Shown here: one piece after another, positions 1-11,378 of the stretch
Position numbering within the stretch: the stretch's first letter is position 1
Layout of the letters: each line of letters opens with the position of its first letter
DNA from: Marmoricola sp.
Lineage (GTDB): Bacteria > Actinomycetota > Actinomycetes > Propionibacteriales > Nocardioidaceae
DNA length: 45,775 nucleotides
Reading direction: 5' to 3'
Assembly: GCF_025965085.1 (NCBI RefSeq)
Contig: NZ_JAOPXP010000146.1
Coordinates: forward strand, 1 to 45,775
Translations under genes and position numbers: made by a program
Notes under the pieces: model-generated
Seen by the model: only the letters and a program-made list of their open reading frames with translations
Databases searched by the model: none
Told to the model about the DNA's origin: nothing

Positions 1-842
1 TCGGCGACGAGTGCCACGTCCCACGCCCGGCGGTTGAGGGCCTGGTAGAACGCCTGCTGGGCAGCGAGTCGCCGCTCCGCATCATGGACGTCGTTCAGGT
101 CCTGGGCGAAGAACGTCACCCCGGAAGCTCGTCCGCTGATGTCCCGCAGGACGGTCACGTCGAGGCGCATGGGCACCTGCTTGCCCGTGGCGTGACGACC
201 GACAGCCTCATACCTCTGGGTGTCGCTGGTGTCCGCGCTCGTGAGCTCGCTGACGGGGATCGTGCGCATCGGGTCCCTGACGTCGAGCAGCTCGAGTGCC
301 GGCGTCCCCAGGAGGTCGTGGCGCGCCCGGCCGAGCAGGCGGGCCAAGGCATCGTTGAGGTCGAGGAAACGACCCTCGAGGTCGAGGAGTGCCTGAGGCA
401 TCTCCGACTGGACGAAGCTGCTGCGCAGCCAGTCGTGGAGACGCGCGAGCTCCAGGGCGCGCACCTTGCCCTCGGTGACGTCACGGATGACGAGACTGAT
501 CCCCCGGTGGTTCTCGTCGGCGGCGGTGAAGGGAGCCGTCGACACCTCGACCTCCACGATGTCCCCGTCGAGCCTTCGTGCCTGCAGCTGGGCGCTGGCC
601 TGTCTCTCGCCGGCGACCGCTCGAGCGCAGATCGCCGTCATGGTGTCCCGTGACCCCTCGTCAGCGAAGAGGACTCCGATCCGCTGCCCCACCAGGTCAG
701 CGTTCTCCCAGCCGAACACGGCCTCCGTCATGGGGTTCGCCCACTCGATCGTGCCGTCCGTGTCCAGCAGGATGATGCTCGACCATGTGTGCATCCCTGC
801 GCTCGTGATCATGCGCATCTGTCGGGCTGTCGGTTCGTTCAC
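1..842 (-). CDS. Multi-PAS sensor protein (partial, C-terminus outside window)
   Basis: The first 280 or so residues lie in the window and the gene runs off the left edge. Translation from GTG at 842 gives two PAS domains. The first is at about residues 20-130 (LLDTDGTIEWANPMTEAVFG, then a VSTAPF...RDVTEGK PAC end). The second is at about 140-265 (LLDLEGRFLDLNDALARLLG). A third unit begins at the edge (AFYQALNRRAWDVALVA). The start is supported by an AGGAAAGG-like site just before the GTG. It sits 29 bases after the GAF-PAS gene, probably in one transcript. The output domain (GGDEF/EAL, PP2C or kinase) cannot be seen. PAS domains bind small ligands or cofactors; which one is unknown. Confidence 0.8.
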   Translation of the reverse strand, partial: MNEPTARQMRMITSAGMHTWSSIILLDTDGTIEWANPMTEAVFGWENADLVGQRIGVLFADEGSRDTMTAICARAVAGERQASAQLQARRLDGDIVEVEVSTAPFTAADENHRGISLVIRDVTEGKVRALELARLHDWLRSSFVQSEMPQALLDLEGRFLDLNDALARLLGRARHDLLGTPALELLDVRDPMRTIPVSELTSADTSDTQRYEAVGRHATGKQVPMRLDVTVLRDISGRASGVTFFAQDLNDVHDAERRLAAQQAFYQALNRRAWDVALVA

Positions 843-871
843 CTTTCCTGCCCTTCCTCGGCTGCGGTCGG

Positions 872-1876
872 TCAGGCCACCTCACCATGCCCCGGCCCGT
901 CGCCGTACGCCAGCACCGCGCTGCGCGTGGCGGGTCTCCCACCCCCCGGCTCGACGGGACGTTGCACGTGGCGGAGGTCCGGGGACTGGTGGACGACGAC
1001 GAGGTAGCCGCGCGCCTCCCGGTCCTCGAGGGGCATGATGCTCGCCGAGAGGGTGCATCTCGACCCGCCGGATCCCTCGTAGGCGAGCTCGAGCCTTCTC
1101 GTGCCGGGGAACGACGGCCCCAGGCGCGCCATGACACAGACGCAACCTCCCGTGTCGCGGCGGGCGGAGCCAACAGCTGCCTCGTCGAGGTGGAAGATCT
1201 CGTCGATGGACCTCCGGCCGACCACCGCTTGGGCGTCGATGCCCAGCGCCCGCTCGGCCCCCACGCTGAGGCTCGTCACGACGCCCGCGGGGTCGATGGT
1301 CATCACGGCCGCGGCACGGTCGCTCACGAGGAGCTCCTGGAGGGCCGCCCGAGAGACCTCGAGCCGGCGATTCTCGAGCCGGAGCGCGATCTCCCGGTCG
1401 GCCGCCACTGCCAGTGCCTCGAGCGCCTCGCGCATCTCGGCGGACCATGTCCGTGGCCGGGAGCTCAGTACGCAGAGCGCACCGACGACCACTCCGGCCG
1501 GGTCGTGGAGGGGGAACGCCGCGTAGGACCCCACGCCGCCAACCAGCACAGCGTCCACTGCCTTCTTGCGGACATCGTCGACGACGAGGGGGCCGTGGGC
1601 CCGGACCACCCGGTGACACAGCCACCGGGTGTCCGCGGGCGCGACGTGCTGCGGGGGCGCACCTGGGCCCCTCGAGGTGCTGTCGAGACCTCGCAGGCGC
1701 GGGTCCATCAGGGAGATCCACGCAATGGTGACCGAGGCGAGGGCCACTGCCGCGCTGGTCAGGTGGTGGAGCGCGACGTCCTCGTCCGTCCGGGTCGTAG
1801 GCGCTGCCCCCGGGGACGGGTGCGCCACCGGTGCGGTGTCGAGGAACTCGGCCTGCCGGTTGCCGAGGAAGATCAA
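872..1876 (-). CDS. GAF-PAS domain sensor protein
   Basis: A 334-residue protein with a GAF-like domain at about 35-175 (ending in the ALCVLSSRPRTWS-type strand and a helix rich in Ala/Leu) and a PAS domain at about 185-305 (MTIDPAGVVTSLSVGAERALG). It has no visible catalytic output domain, so it probably modulates a partner. The start is a TTG with AGGAG six bases upstream. The next downstream gene on the same strand is another PAS protein, and the pair follows the chaperone-redox operon after a 99-base gap. A role in redox, oxygen or stress sensing is inferred from position only. The last 30 residues are low complexity and may be a linker. Confidence 0.8.
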   Translation of the reverse strand: MIFLGNRQAEFLDTAPVAHPSPGAAPTTRTDEDVALHHLTSAAVALASVTIAWISLMDPRLRGLDSTSRGPGAPPQHVAPADTRWLCHRVVRAHGPLVVDDVRKKAVDAVLVGGVGSYAAFPLHDPAGVVVGALCVLSSRPRTWSAEMREALEALAVAADREIALRLENRRLEVSRAALQELLVSDRAAAVMTIDPAGVVTSLSVGAERALGIDAQAVVGRRSIDEIFHLDEAAVGSARRDTGGCVCVMARLGPSFPGTRRLELAYEGSGGSRCTLSASIMPLEDREARGYLVVVHQSPDLRHVQRPVEPGGGRPATRSAVLAYGDGPGHGEVA

Positions 1877-1975
1877 TCCGCGCTCCTGTGCTCGCTCCAG
1901 GGGCCGGTCGCCCGGGACTCGGAGGAAGCATCGACCCGTAGGACGGCTTTCTTGAGAGGTAAGGCGACCTTTTCC

Positions 1976-3637
1976 TCAGCGGCGGCCCACCGTCTGCAGG
2001 TAGTCGTGCACCAGACGTACGGCGATCGCACCCTCACCGACCGCCGAGGCCACGCGCTTCACCGACCCGCTGCGGACGTCACCGACCGCGAACACACCCC
2101 GGCGCTCGGTCTCGAAGATCCCGGAGCTGCCTCCCCGGGAACCGGTGACGACGAAACCCCGATCGTCGAGGGGGATCTGACCGTCCAGCCAGCTGGTCTG
2201 CGGGATCGCGCCGATCATCACGAACAGTGCCGTGCTCTCCACGCGATGCTGCTCGCCCTGCGCCTGCAGGTCGTCGAGGACCACAGCCTCGAGCGCCTCC
2301 TCGCCGACCAGCGCGGCCACCTCGCAACTGCGCCAGAGGCGGATCTGCGGTGTCTGGACGACGCGGTCGGCCAGGTACCGGGACATGTCGCGGTACAGGT
2401 CGTCGTGGCGGATCGCCAGGTTGACCACGGAGGCGTTCCGGGCCAGGAACACGGCTGCCTGACCCGCAGAGTTGCCCCCGCCGACGACCATGACGGGGTC
2501 GTCACGGCACAGGCGGGCCTCGCTCTCGGTCGCGGCGTAGTAGACGCTCGAGGCCTCGAGGCGGTCCATGCCCTTGGCCTCGAGGCGCCTGTACTTCGCG
2601 CCGGTGGCCAGGATCACTGCATGGGCGTCCAGCTCGCCGCCGTCGGCCAGGCGCAGGAGGTGGTGCCCGTCCGCGCTGCCGAGCGAGAGCGCCGTCCCGG
2701 GAACGGTGAACGTGGCGCCGAACCGGCGCGCCTGGACGACTGCCCGGTCGGCGAGCTCGGCGCCGGAGATCCCCGCCGGGAACCCGAGATAGTTCTCGAT
2801 CCGCGACGAGGTTGCGGCCTGGCCCCCGGTCGCGACACTGTCCAGCACGATCGTGGAGAGTCCCTCGGACGCGCCGTACACGGCGGCGGCCAGGCCGGCG
2901 GGACCGGCGCCGACCACGACGAGGTCGTGCGCGCCTCCCGACGGCACGGTGCGCAGGCCCAGGAGCTTCGCCAGCTCGGCGTTGCTGGGGTTGCGCAGGA
3001 CGGACTGCCCCTTCCAGATGACGACCGGGGTCATCTCGGGTGGGACCTTCAGTCGCTGCAGGAGGGCCTCGGCCTCGGGGTCCTCCTCCAGGTCGACCCA
3101 GCGGTGCGGGATCCGGTTGCGGCTCACGAAGTCACGGATTCGTCGGCTGTCGGCCGAGTAGCGGGAGCCGATGATCCGCAGCCCGGCGCCGATGCCGGAG
3201 TGCAGCGATCGCCGGATCATGAAGGCCCGGAGGACGAGGTCTCCGAGGGTGGGGTCTTCGGCGACTGCGTCCATCAGCCCCTCGATCGGGACGTCGAGGA
3301 GCTTCACGTCCTCTCGGGCGACGGCTGTCAGATAGGCGTTCTGGCCGATCAGCAGGGACATGTCGCCGAGGAACCGCTTCGGCCCGTGGACCGCGATCAG
3401 CCGCGGCTCGGTGTCGGTCTCCTGGATGACTGCGACGGTCCCCTCCAGCACCACGAAGAAGTCACACTCGCTGTCTCCCTCACAGAAGATCAGGCCCCCG
3501 GCGGGAACGTCGGTCGTCGTACCGAAGCGGGAGAGCAGCATGATGTGCTCGTCGGAGAGGCGGGGATAGGCGCCGGAGGCGTCCGGGGTCTCGGGCTGCT
3601 CCAGCCCTGGGATCTCAGACGAACTGCGCATGCGCAT
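1976..3637 (-). CDS. Cyclic-nucleotide-binding/thioredoxin-reductase-like FAD oxidoreductase
   Basis: About 553 residues in three parts. A cNMP-binding domain at about 25-140 (GGLIFCEGDSECDFFVVLEG, RFLGDMSLLIG) is followed by a thioredoxin-fold segment at about 150-235. A TrxR-like flavoprotein half follows, with an FAD motif (VVVGAGPAGLAAAVYGASEG), an NADPH motif (VMVVGGGNSAGQAAVFLA) and the C-terminal FAD-site GVFAVGDVR. The CxxC of true thioredoxin reductases is missing: the site reads YYAATESEARLC. The thioredoxin-fold part also lacks CxxC. It may therefore reduce a non-disulfide acceptor. ATG at 3637 is preferred over the upstream start at 3703, which lies deep inside the UBP gene; 3631 is also possible. 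It is last in the chaperone-redox operon and overlaps the UBP gene by 23 bases. Confidence 0.87.
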   Translation of the reverse strand: MRMRSSSEIPGLEQPETPDASGAYPRLSDEHIMLLSRFGTTTDVPAGGLIFCEGDSECDFFVVLEGTVAVIQETDTEPRLIAVHGPKRFLGDMSLLIGQNAYLTAVAREDVKLLDVPIEGLMDAVAEDPTLGDLVLRAFMIRRSLHSGIGAGLRIIGSRYSADSRRIRDFVSRNRIPHRWVDLEEDPEAEALLQRLKVPPEMTPVVIWKGQSVLRNPSNAELAKLLGLRTVPSGGAHDLVVVGAGPAGLAAAVYGASEGLSTIVLDSVATGGQAATSSRIENYLGFPAGISGAELADRAVVQARRFGATFTVPGTALSLGSADGHHLLRLADGGELDAHAVILATGAKYRRLEAKGMDRLEASSVYYAATESEARLCRDDPVMVVGGGNSAGQAAVFLARNASVVNLAIRHDDLYRDMSRYLADRVVQTPQIRLWRSCEVAALVGEEALEAVVLDDLQAQGEQHRVESTALFVMIGAIPQTSWLDGQIPLDDRGFVVTGSRGGSSGIFETERRGVFAVGDVRSGSVKRVASAVGEGAIAVRLVHDYLQTVGRR

Positions 3638-3893
3638 AGCACCACCGCCAGTCCTCCCCGGGTTCGAAGGAGCGCACGACGACGTGGCCCACCGACGCGG
3701 CATGGGCGCGCGCGTGCCGCATCGGCGAGGAGTCGCAGCACCCGACCCGACCGCAGGTCAGGCACAGCCGCAGGTGCACCCAGGGGGTGCCCAGGCGAAG
3801 GCACTCCTCGCAGCCCTCCGGTGTGCGGGGGTGGACCGGGCGGATGAGCGCGATGTGGGGGTCCGGGACCGCCCGCCCGGCGGTGGCGGTCAC
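3615..3893 (-). CDS. UBP-type zinc finger protein
   Basis: A 92-residue protein dominated by a ZnF-UBP fold. Paired Cys motifs (CEEC at about 28-31, CLTC at about 44-47, then GCC) are followed by spaced His residues (HARAH...GH) and the typical VVRSFEPGEDWRWCY end. In eukaryotes this finger binds the ubiquitin C-terminus; bacterial versions have no ubiquitin and their ligand is not known. It begins with a GTG that overlaps the thioredoxin stop (GTGA) and overlaps the start of the flavoprotein gene. Tight coupling to both suggests a physical or functional partnership with the flavoprotein, which is inference. Confidence 0.85.
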   Translation of the reverse strand: MTATAGRAVPDPHIALIRPVHPRTPEGCEECLRLGTPWVHLRLCLTCGRVGCCDSSPMRHARAHAASVGHVVVRSFEPGEDWRWCYAHAQFV

Positions 3894-4344
3894 GTGTCGG
3901 CCTCCTGCTTCGGCAGCTTCTCCTCGAGCCAGGCACGCAGCGCGGTGGCGGGCGCAGCCCCGACCTGCTTGTCGACGACCTGAGCGTGGTCGAGCAGGAC
4001 CAGGGTGGGGATCGCCTGGACCTCGAACCGGCCACCGACCTGCGGTGAGTCGTCGGCGTTGACCTTGACGAGCTTCATGCGACCTGCCAGCTCACCGGCG
4101 AGCTGCTCGAGCGCCGGGCTCACCATGCGGCACGGTCCGCACCATGGAGCCCACACGTCGACGAGCACCGGGATCGTCGCCTCGTCCACCACGGCATGGA
4201 AGTCGGCGTCCGAGGCGTCCACCACCCACTTCAGCGGCGTGTGGCACTTTCCGCAGCGGGGGACACCCTCCGCGACCGCCGGGACACGGTTCTTGGCCCC
4301 GCAGTTCGAGCAGACGACGGTCGTCGAGCTCTCGGTCGTGGTGC

Positions 4345-4348
<4 letters not shown>
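3890..4348 (-). CDS. trxC: Thioredoxin 2-type protein with N-terminal zinc ribbon
   Basis: A 152-residue cytoplasmic disulfide reductase. Residues 13-36 carry two CxxC pairs ([17 protein letters not shown]), the zinc ribbon that marks the thioredoxin-2 (TrxC) subfamily. The thioredoxin fold follows with the active site [10 protein letters not shown] at about 67-76 and the cis-proline AIPTLVL near 113. All catalytic residues are present. It starts at an ATG overlapping the ClpB stop (ATGA). Thioredoxin 2 in enterobacteria is an oxidative-stress thioredoxin. Placed after clpB and before a TrxR-like flavoprotein, it probably links redox repair to refolding, although the neighbouring flavoprotein lacks the cysteines needed to reduce it directly. 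Confidence 0.92.
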
Positions 4349-6971
<2,623 letters not shown>

Positions 6972-6981
<10 letters not shown>

Positions 6982-7292
6982 CTCGGGCCTCCCTCTCGAG
7001 GCTGACGTCGTTGTGCGTTCTCGAGCTCGCTGACCCGGTCGAGGAGGTCGGTGACCAGGCCCAGGGCGGAGTACGCCAGGCGCAGGTCGAGGTGGAGTCG
7101 CTGGATCCGCGCCAACGCACGCACCTGTGTCGGGTCGAACCAGAGATCCCCGCGGGAGTCCTTCGTCACCTCGAGCAGGCCCAGCGCGAGGAACCGGCGG
7201 ACCAGGTCGGGATGGACTCCCGAGAGGCGGGCGTAGCTGTCCAGGCTCAACCGGTACGGGCGCCCGAGGGCGTAGCTCGTCGGCGTGCTCAT
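6972..7292 (-). CDS. cbpM: Chaperone modulator CbpM (MerR-like)
   Basis: A 106-residue protein with a MerR-like winged helix ([23 protein letters not shown], then [20 protein letters not shown]) and a C-terminal helix ([16 protein letters not shown]). This fits CbpM, which binds the J domain of CbpA and blocks it, rather than DNA-binding HspR, whose N-terminus is more like classic MerR. It directly follows the J-protein gene (four-base overlap) and overlaps clpB, the usual CbpM position. Actinobacterial dnaK operons normally have hspR in this slot. A DNA-binding role cannot be excluded from sequence alone. Confidence 0.82.
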
Positions 7293-8254
7293 GGGGCGCT
7301 CCTCGGGTCGAAGGTGGAAACGCTGCGGAGCTCCTCGAAGAGGCGCTCCTCCTTCTCGGACAGGGAGGACGGAACCTTGATCTGGGCCTCCGCGTACAGG
7401 TCACCCGGCTTGCCCCTGGGGTTGGGCAGTCCCCGTCCCCTGAGTCGCAGGCGACGTCCGCTCGAGGTCCCAGCCGGGACCGTGACCGTGGCGGGACCTC
7501 CCGGTGTGTCGATGCGCACCTGGGCCCCGAGGGCGGCTTCCCAGGGAGCCAGGGGCAGCCGCGTGTGCACGTCGCGGCCGGTCACCCGGTAGCGCGGGTG
7601 GGGGGCGATCCGGGCGATGAGGTAGAGGTCGCCCGCGTCTGCTCCGCCGGAACCGCTGCTGCCCTGGCCGCGCAGCCGGATCCGCTGGCCGTCGACCACG
7701 CCTGCGGGGATGTCGACCTCCAGGGTGCGGGGACCGCCGGGGGCGTCGATCGTCAGGGATCGGTGCGTGCCGCGGTAGGCGTCCTCGACGGACACCTCGA
7801 CCTCGGCCTCGACGTCGGAGCCGGGGATCGGGCCCCAGCCGGCCCGCCTCCGGCCACCGCCACCGAAGATCCCGCCGAGGAGGTCCTCGAGGTCGACGTC
7901 GTCACCCATGTCGAAGGGAACGCCACCACCAGCCGACCCGCCGGACCACCGGCTGCCGCCGCCGGCCGGTCCGGCACCTGCACCCGCCCGTGCCCTCGAC
8001 TGACGGTACTGGGCCGGGTCGACGTCAGGCGAGACGCGGCGGAAGTCCTCGCCGAACGCGTCGTAGCGCGTGCGTTGCTCGGGGTCCGAGAGCACGTCGT
8101 AGGCCTCGGAGATCTCCTTGAACCGCTCCTCGGCCCCGGGCTCCTTGTTGACGTCAGGGTGGTGGGTGCGCGCGAGCTTGCGGTAGGCCCGCTGGATGTC
8201 GGAGCGGTCGGCGTCCCGGGAGACGCCGAGGGCGTCGTAGAAGTCCCGCGCCAT
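7289..8254 (-). CDS. cbpA: CbpA-type J-domain co-chaperone
   Basis: About 321 residues. The J domain at 1-70 carries the HPD triad ([13 protein letters not shown]) that stimulates DnaK ATPase. A Gly/Ser/Ala-rich linker (about 80-130) is followed by two beta-sandwich substrate-binding domains ([44 protein letters not shown]). There is no CxxCxGxG zinc region, so this is a class II J protein of the CbpA type, consistent with cbpM next to it. ATG at 8254 is chosen because AGGAG lies six bases upstream and it overlaps the grpE stop as TGATG; a GTG one codon earlier is possible. Confidence 0.93.
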   Translation of the reverse strand: MARDFYDALGVSRDADRSDIQRAYRKLARTHHPDVNKEPGAEERFKEISEAYDVLSDPEQRTRYDAFGEDFRRVSPDVDPAQYRQSRARAGAGAGPAGGGSRWSGGSAGGGVPFDMGDDVDLEDLLGGIFGGGGRRRAGWGPIPGSDVEAEVEVSVEDAYRGTHRSLTIDAPGGPRTLEVDIPAGVVDGQRIRLRGQGSSGSGGADAGDLYLIARIAPHPRYRVTGRDVHTRLPLAPWEAALGAQVRIDTPGGPATVTVPAGTSSGRRLRLRGRGLPNPRGKPGDLYAEAQIKVPSSLSEKEERLFEELRSVSTFDPRSAP

Positions 8255-8733
8255 CACTCGCTCCTGGTGGCCACCACGACGGTCGCCGGCCGGAGGATCG
8301 AGCGGTCCTCCCCGTACCGGGGACGCAGTACCTGGGCGACGGTGCCCGGGACGAGCTGCTCGTCGGCGACCGTGCCGGCTGCCTCGTGGAGCGCCGGGTC
8401 GAACGCCTTGCCGGTGTCGTCGACCTGGGGATACCCGAGGGCGGAGAGCACCGCGAGGGCCTGCTGGTGCACGGCGCGGACACCCTCGACCAACGAGTCG
8501 GGGTCGGCATCCGCGTGCTCCAGCGCCCGCTCCAGGTTGTCGATCACCGGCAGCCAGGCTGCCGCGACCCGTCCCCGCTCCTGCTCACGGGCACCGGTGA
8601 GCTCCCTGGCGGCACGCTTGCGGAAGTTGTCCAGCTCGGCGGCCGTGCGTCGCCAGCCCTCCTCGAGGGCGGAGATCTTGGTGTCGGCGTCCTCGCGGTC
8701 GTCGGTCTCGGGAGGGGTGGTCGGTTCGGTCAT
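8254..8733 (-). CDS. grpE: Nucleotide exchange factor GrpE
   Basis: About 159 residues. It has an acidic N-terminus, a long helix (ALEEGWRRTAAELDNFRKRAARE) that forms the GrpE dimer coiled coil, and the beta domain with AFDPALHEAAGTVAD and the ending GTVAQVLRPRYGEDRSILRPATVVVA. The protein releases ADP from DnaK. It is shorter than most housekeeping GrpE proteins and its C-terminal signature is looser (RYGEDRSILRPA where many have GYRLGDRVLRPA), as expected of a divergent second copy. It starts a few bases after the dnaK stop, in GTGATG, without a clear Shine-Dalgarno site, so translation is probably coupled to dnaK. Confidence 0.93.
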   Translation of the reverse strand: MTEPTTPPETDDREDADTKISALEEGWRRTAAELDNFRKRAARELTGAREQERGRVAAAWLPVIDNLERALEHADADPDSLVEGVRAVHQQALAVLSALGYPQVDDTGKAFDPALHEAAGTVADEQLVPGTVAQVLRPRYGEDRSILRPATVVVATRSE

Positions 8734-8739
8734 CACGGG

Positions 8740-10638
8740 TCACTGGGTGGTGAAGTCGGCGTCGATGACGTCGTCGGCGTCGCTGCCTGCCTCTTCGTCG
8801 ACCCGCTCCGCCCCGCCGCTCGAGGCCGCCGATGGACCACTCGTCCTGGCGGCGGCGGCCAGCGCCTGCTGCATCTGGTGCAGCTCGCCGGTCAGGGAGC
8901 GGAGGCGGTCCAGTGGCGCCTCCTCCTCCAATGCGGTGCGTGCGTCGCTGATCAGGAGCTCGGCGCGGGCACGGTCGTGCTCGGGGACCGAGTCGCCGGC
9001 CGCCTCGAGCGCCCGCTGCACCTGGTAGGCGACGGAGTCGAGCTCGTTGCGCGCGTCCACGGTCTCGCGCAGCGCCGCATCCTCGCTGCTGTGCGCCTCG
9101 GCATCGGCGACCATGCGCTCGACCTCGGACTGGTCGAGGTTCGAGGTCTCGCTGATCGTCACCTGCTGCTCGGCTCCCGTCTCCTTGTCCCTCGCCGAGA
9201 CGTGGAGGATGCCGTTGGCGTCGATGTCGAACGTGACCTCGATCTGCGGGACACCCCGTGGCGCCGGCGGGATGTTCTCAAGGCGGAACCGGGCCAGCAC
9301 ACGGTTGTCGCTGGCGCGCTCCCGCTCTCCCTGGAGGACCACGACGTCCACGGCGGACTGGTTGTCCTCGGCGGTGCTGAAGACCTCGGTACGCCGGGCC
9401 GGGATCGTCGTGTTGCGCTCGATGACCTTCGTCATCACGCCGCCCATCGTCTCCAGGCCCAGGGACAGCGGGGTGACGTCGAGCAGCAGGACGTCCTTCA
9501 CGTCGCCCTTGATGATCGCGGCCTGGACGGCGGCCCCCAGAGCCACGACCTCGTCAGGGTTGACGGTCATGTTCGGGTCCTTGCCGCCGCTCATCCGGCG
9601 TACGAGGGCCTGGACCGCCGGGAGCCGGGTGGAGCCGCCGACCAAGATCACCTCGTCGATGTCGTCGGTGGTGATCTTCGCGTCCTCCAGAGCCTGGCGA
9701 ACGGGCCCCTGGCAGCGATCGACGAGGTCCGCTGTCAGCTGGTCGAACGTCGAGCGCATCAGGTTGACGTTGAGGTGTTTGGGGCCGGACGCGTCCGCGG
9801 TGACGAAGGGGAGGTTCACGGCGGTCTGGGTGACGGCCGAGAGTTCCACCTTGGCCTTCTCGGCAGCCTCGAAGAGGCGCTGCAGGGCTTGCGGGTCCTC
9901 GCGCAGGTCGATCCCGTTCGACTTCTTGAACTCGTCGGCGAGGTAGTCGACGACGCGCCGGTCGAAGTCGTCACCACCGAGGTGGGTGTCGCCTGCGGTG
10001 GACAGCACCTCGACCACGCCGTCGCCGACGGTCAGGACGCTCACGTCGAAGGTGCCACCGCCGAGGTCGAAGACGAGGACGGTCTCGTTCTCGAGCTTGT
10101 CCATGCCATAGGCGAGCGCCGCGGCGGTCGGCTCGTTGATGATGCGCAGCACCTCCAGGCCGGCGATCTTGCCCGCGTCCTTGGTGGCCTGCCTCTGGGC
10201 GTCGTTGAAGTGGGCCGGGACGGTGATGACTGCTTCCGTGACGCGTTCACCGAGGGCCTTGCCGGCGTCCTCCACGAGCTTGCGCAGGACCTGCGCCGAG
10301 ATCTCCTCCGGGGCGTACAGCTTGCCGTTCAGGTTGAAGCGCACCGCGCCGTCGGGACCCGCGACCACGTCGAAGGAGACGGCGTTGAGCTCGCTGGTCA
10401 CCTCGTCGTACTTGCGACCGATGAACCGCTTGGCGGAGTAGACGGTTCCCTTGGGGTTCAAGATGGCCTGGCGCCGGGCCATCTGGCCGACCAGGCGCTC
10501 ACCGGACTCGAGGAACGCCACGACCGAAGGAGTGGTCCGGTTGCCCTCGGCGTTGGGAATGACCTCAGGCTGTCCACCCTCCATGGCCGCGATCACCGAG
10601 TTGGTCGTCCCGAGGTCGATCCCCACTGCTCGTCCCAT
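8740..10638 (-). CDS. dnaK: Molecular chaperone DnaK (Hsp70)
   Basis: 632 residues, full-length Hsp70. The ATPase half has the phosphate-1 motif [12 protein letters not shown] at the N-terminus, [16 protein letters not shown] near 185 and [13 protein letters not shown] near 325. The substrate-binding half has the [17 protein letters not shown] linker region and the [21 protein letters not shown] strand. The lid ends in a Gly/Ser/Ala linker and [14 protein letters not shown] at 10638 has AGGAG eight bases upstream. It heads the chaperone-redox operon. No CIRCE element or HspR-type inverted repeat (CTTGAGT-N7-ACTCAAG) is visible upstream. Given the CbpA/CbpM partners it is probably a second, stress-specific DnaK, which is inference. 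Confidence 0.97.
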   Translation of the reverse strand: MGRAVGIDLGTTNSVIAAMEGGQPEVIPNAEGNRTTPSVVAFLESGERLVGQMARRQAILNPKGTVYSAKRFIGRKYDEVTSELNAVSFDVVAGPDGAVRFNLNGKLYAPEEISAQVLRKLVEDAGKALGERVTEAVITVPAHFNDAQRQATKDAGKIAGLEVLRIINEPTAAALAYGMDKLENETVLVFDLGGGTFDVSVLTVGDGVVEVLSTAGDTHLGGDDFDRRVVDYLADEFKKSNGIDLREDPQALQRLFEAAEKAKVELSAVTQTAVNLPFVTADASGPKHLNVNLMRSTFDQLTADLVDRCQGPVRQALEDAKITTDDIDEVILVGGSTRLPAVQALVRRMSGGKDPNMTVNPDEVVALGAAVQAAIIKGDVKDVLLLDVTPLSLGLETMGGVMTKVIERNTTIPARRTEVFSTAEDNQSAVDVVVLQGERERASDNRVLARFRLENIPPAPRGVPQIEVTFDIDANGILHVSARDKETGAEQQVTISETSNLDQSEVERMVADAEAHSSEDAALRETVDARNELDSVAYQVQRALEAAGDSVPEHDRARAELLISDARTALEEEAPLDRLRSLTGELHQMQQALAAAARTSGPSAASSGGAERVDEEAGSDADDVIDADFTTQ

Positions 10639-10701
10639 GGCCCGCTCCTGTCACTGGTTGGCCAGCGCCACGTTTCCGCAGCCCCCACGGACAGGCATCC
10701 C

Positions 10702-10719
10702 GTGAATGGGGGTGAATGG
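10702..10719. repeat. Two direct repeats GTGAATGG upstream of dnaK
   Basis: GTGAATGG occurs at 10702-10709 and again at 10712-10719. The 10-base period puts both on the same DNA face, about 65-80 bases upstream of the dnaK start in the only sizeable gap between the LuxR genes and dnaK. It could be a binding site for the adjacent LuxR regulators; a chance repeat is possible. Confidence 0.35.
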
Positions 10720-10739
10720 CCGGCGTTCCGCGAGCACGC

Positions 10740-11378
10740 TCAGCGGTGCGCGGGAAGGTGCTCCAGCGCGAGGACCGTGAGTGAGACCCGTGAGTGGATG
10801 CCGAGCTTGATGTAGGCGTGCTTGAGGTGGGCGTCCACGGTGTGGTGCGACATGGTCAGCCGGTCGGCGACCGCCCGGTTGGTCAGGCCGTCCGCCACGA
10901 GCTCCGCGACGCGGCGTTCCGCCCCCGTCAGGGTCATCCAGAGGTCCGGTGGCTTCCCGTGCCGGTACGCGGGAACCGCGGCCATGCCGCGACCGGGGAC
11001 GGCCGGCCCCGTGTGCCCCCGCGTCTGCGGGCGGAGGGGGGCCGCGAGCACGACCCGGTCCACGATCACCTTGGAGTGGGTGCGGAGCACGTCGATGAGC
11101 ATCCGGGCGTCGAAGCGTTGCAGGTCGTACATGCACATGTAGACCGCCTGGGACTCTTCCACGACCTCGCTGACCGCCGACTCGTAGCGGAAGAGGTCAT
11201 GGGCCTCCGGGTCGAGGTCGTCGATCAGGCGCCGCCCTCCGTCCCCCCTGCGCAGCCCACTCTCGAGGAACGAGCAGAGCATGCGCTCGCGCTCGTCCGG
11301 CGTCGAGTAGAGCGCGCAGAGATGGCTCCCGGGAAGGAGCTCGCCGACCCCTGGAATGCCGGATCCCGTGGCGGTCAC
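10740..11378 (-). CDS. LuxR-type regulator with shortened MEDS sensory domain
   Basis: 212 residues from a GTG that overlaps the upstream gene's stop (GTGA). Residues 1-110 match the start and end of a MEDS (DcmR sensory) domain: GSHLCALYSTPDERERMLC, GLRRGD, then directly LFRYESAVSEVVEESQAVYM, YDLQRF and VLRTHSKVIV. The 60 or so residues normally between GD and the RYE helix are absent, as comparison with the complete MEDS protein at 18854 shows. A LuxR HTH follows at about 150-205 (LTGAERRVAELVADGLTNRAVADRLTMSHHTVDAHLKHAY). It probably regulates transcription, perhaps of the dnaK operon that begins 101 bases downstream. The longer reading frame upstream is a shadow of the GAF-LuxR gene. Confidence 0.85.
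   Translation of the reverse strand: MTATGSGIPGVGELLPGSHLCALYSTPDERERMLCSFLESGLRRGDGGRRLIDDLDPEAHDLFRYESAVSEVVEESQAVYMCMYDLQRFDARMLIDVLRTHSKVIVDRVVLAAPLRPQTRGHTGPAVPGRGMAAVPAYRHGKPPDLWMTLTGAERRVAELVADGLTNRAVADRLTMSHHTVDAHLKHAYIKLGIHSRVSLTVLALEHLPAHR

Noticed and set aside
887-3847. Very long open frame on the plus strand opposite the GAF-PAS and flavoprotein genes
   Set aside because: Its translation is Arg/Pro/Gly/Val-rich without any fold motif, while the minus strand holds clear GAF, PAS, cNMP and FAD domains. It is a GC-rich shadow frame.
8386-10815. 809-codon open frame opposite grpE and dnaK
   Set aside because: Antisense shadow of dnaK with no recognisable motif.
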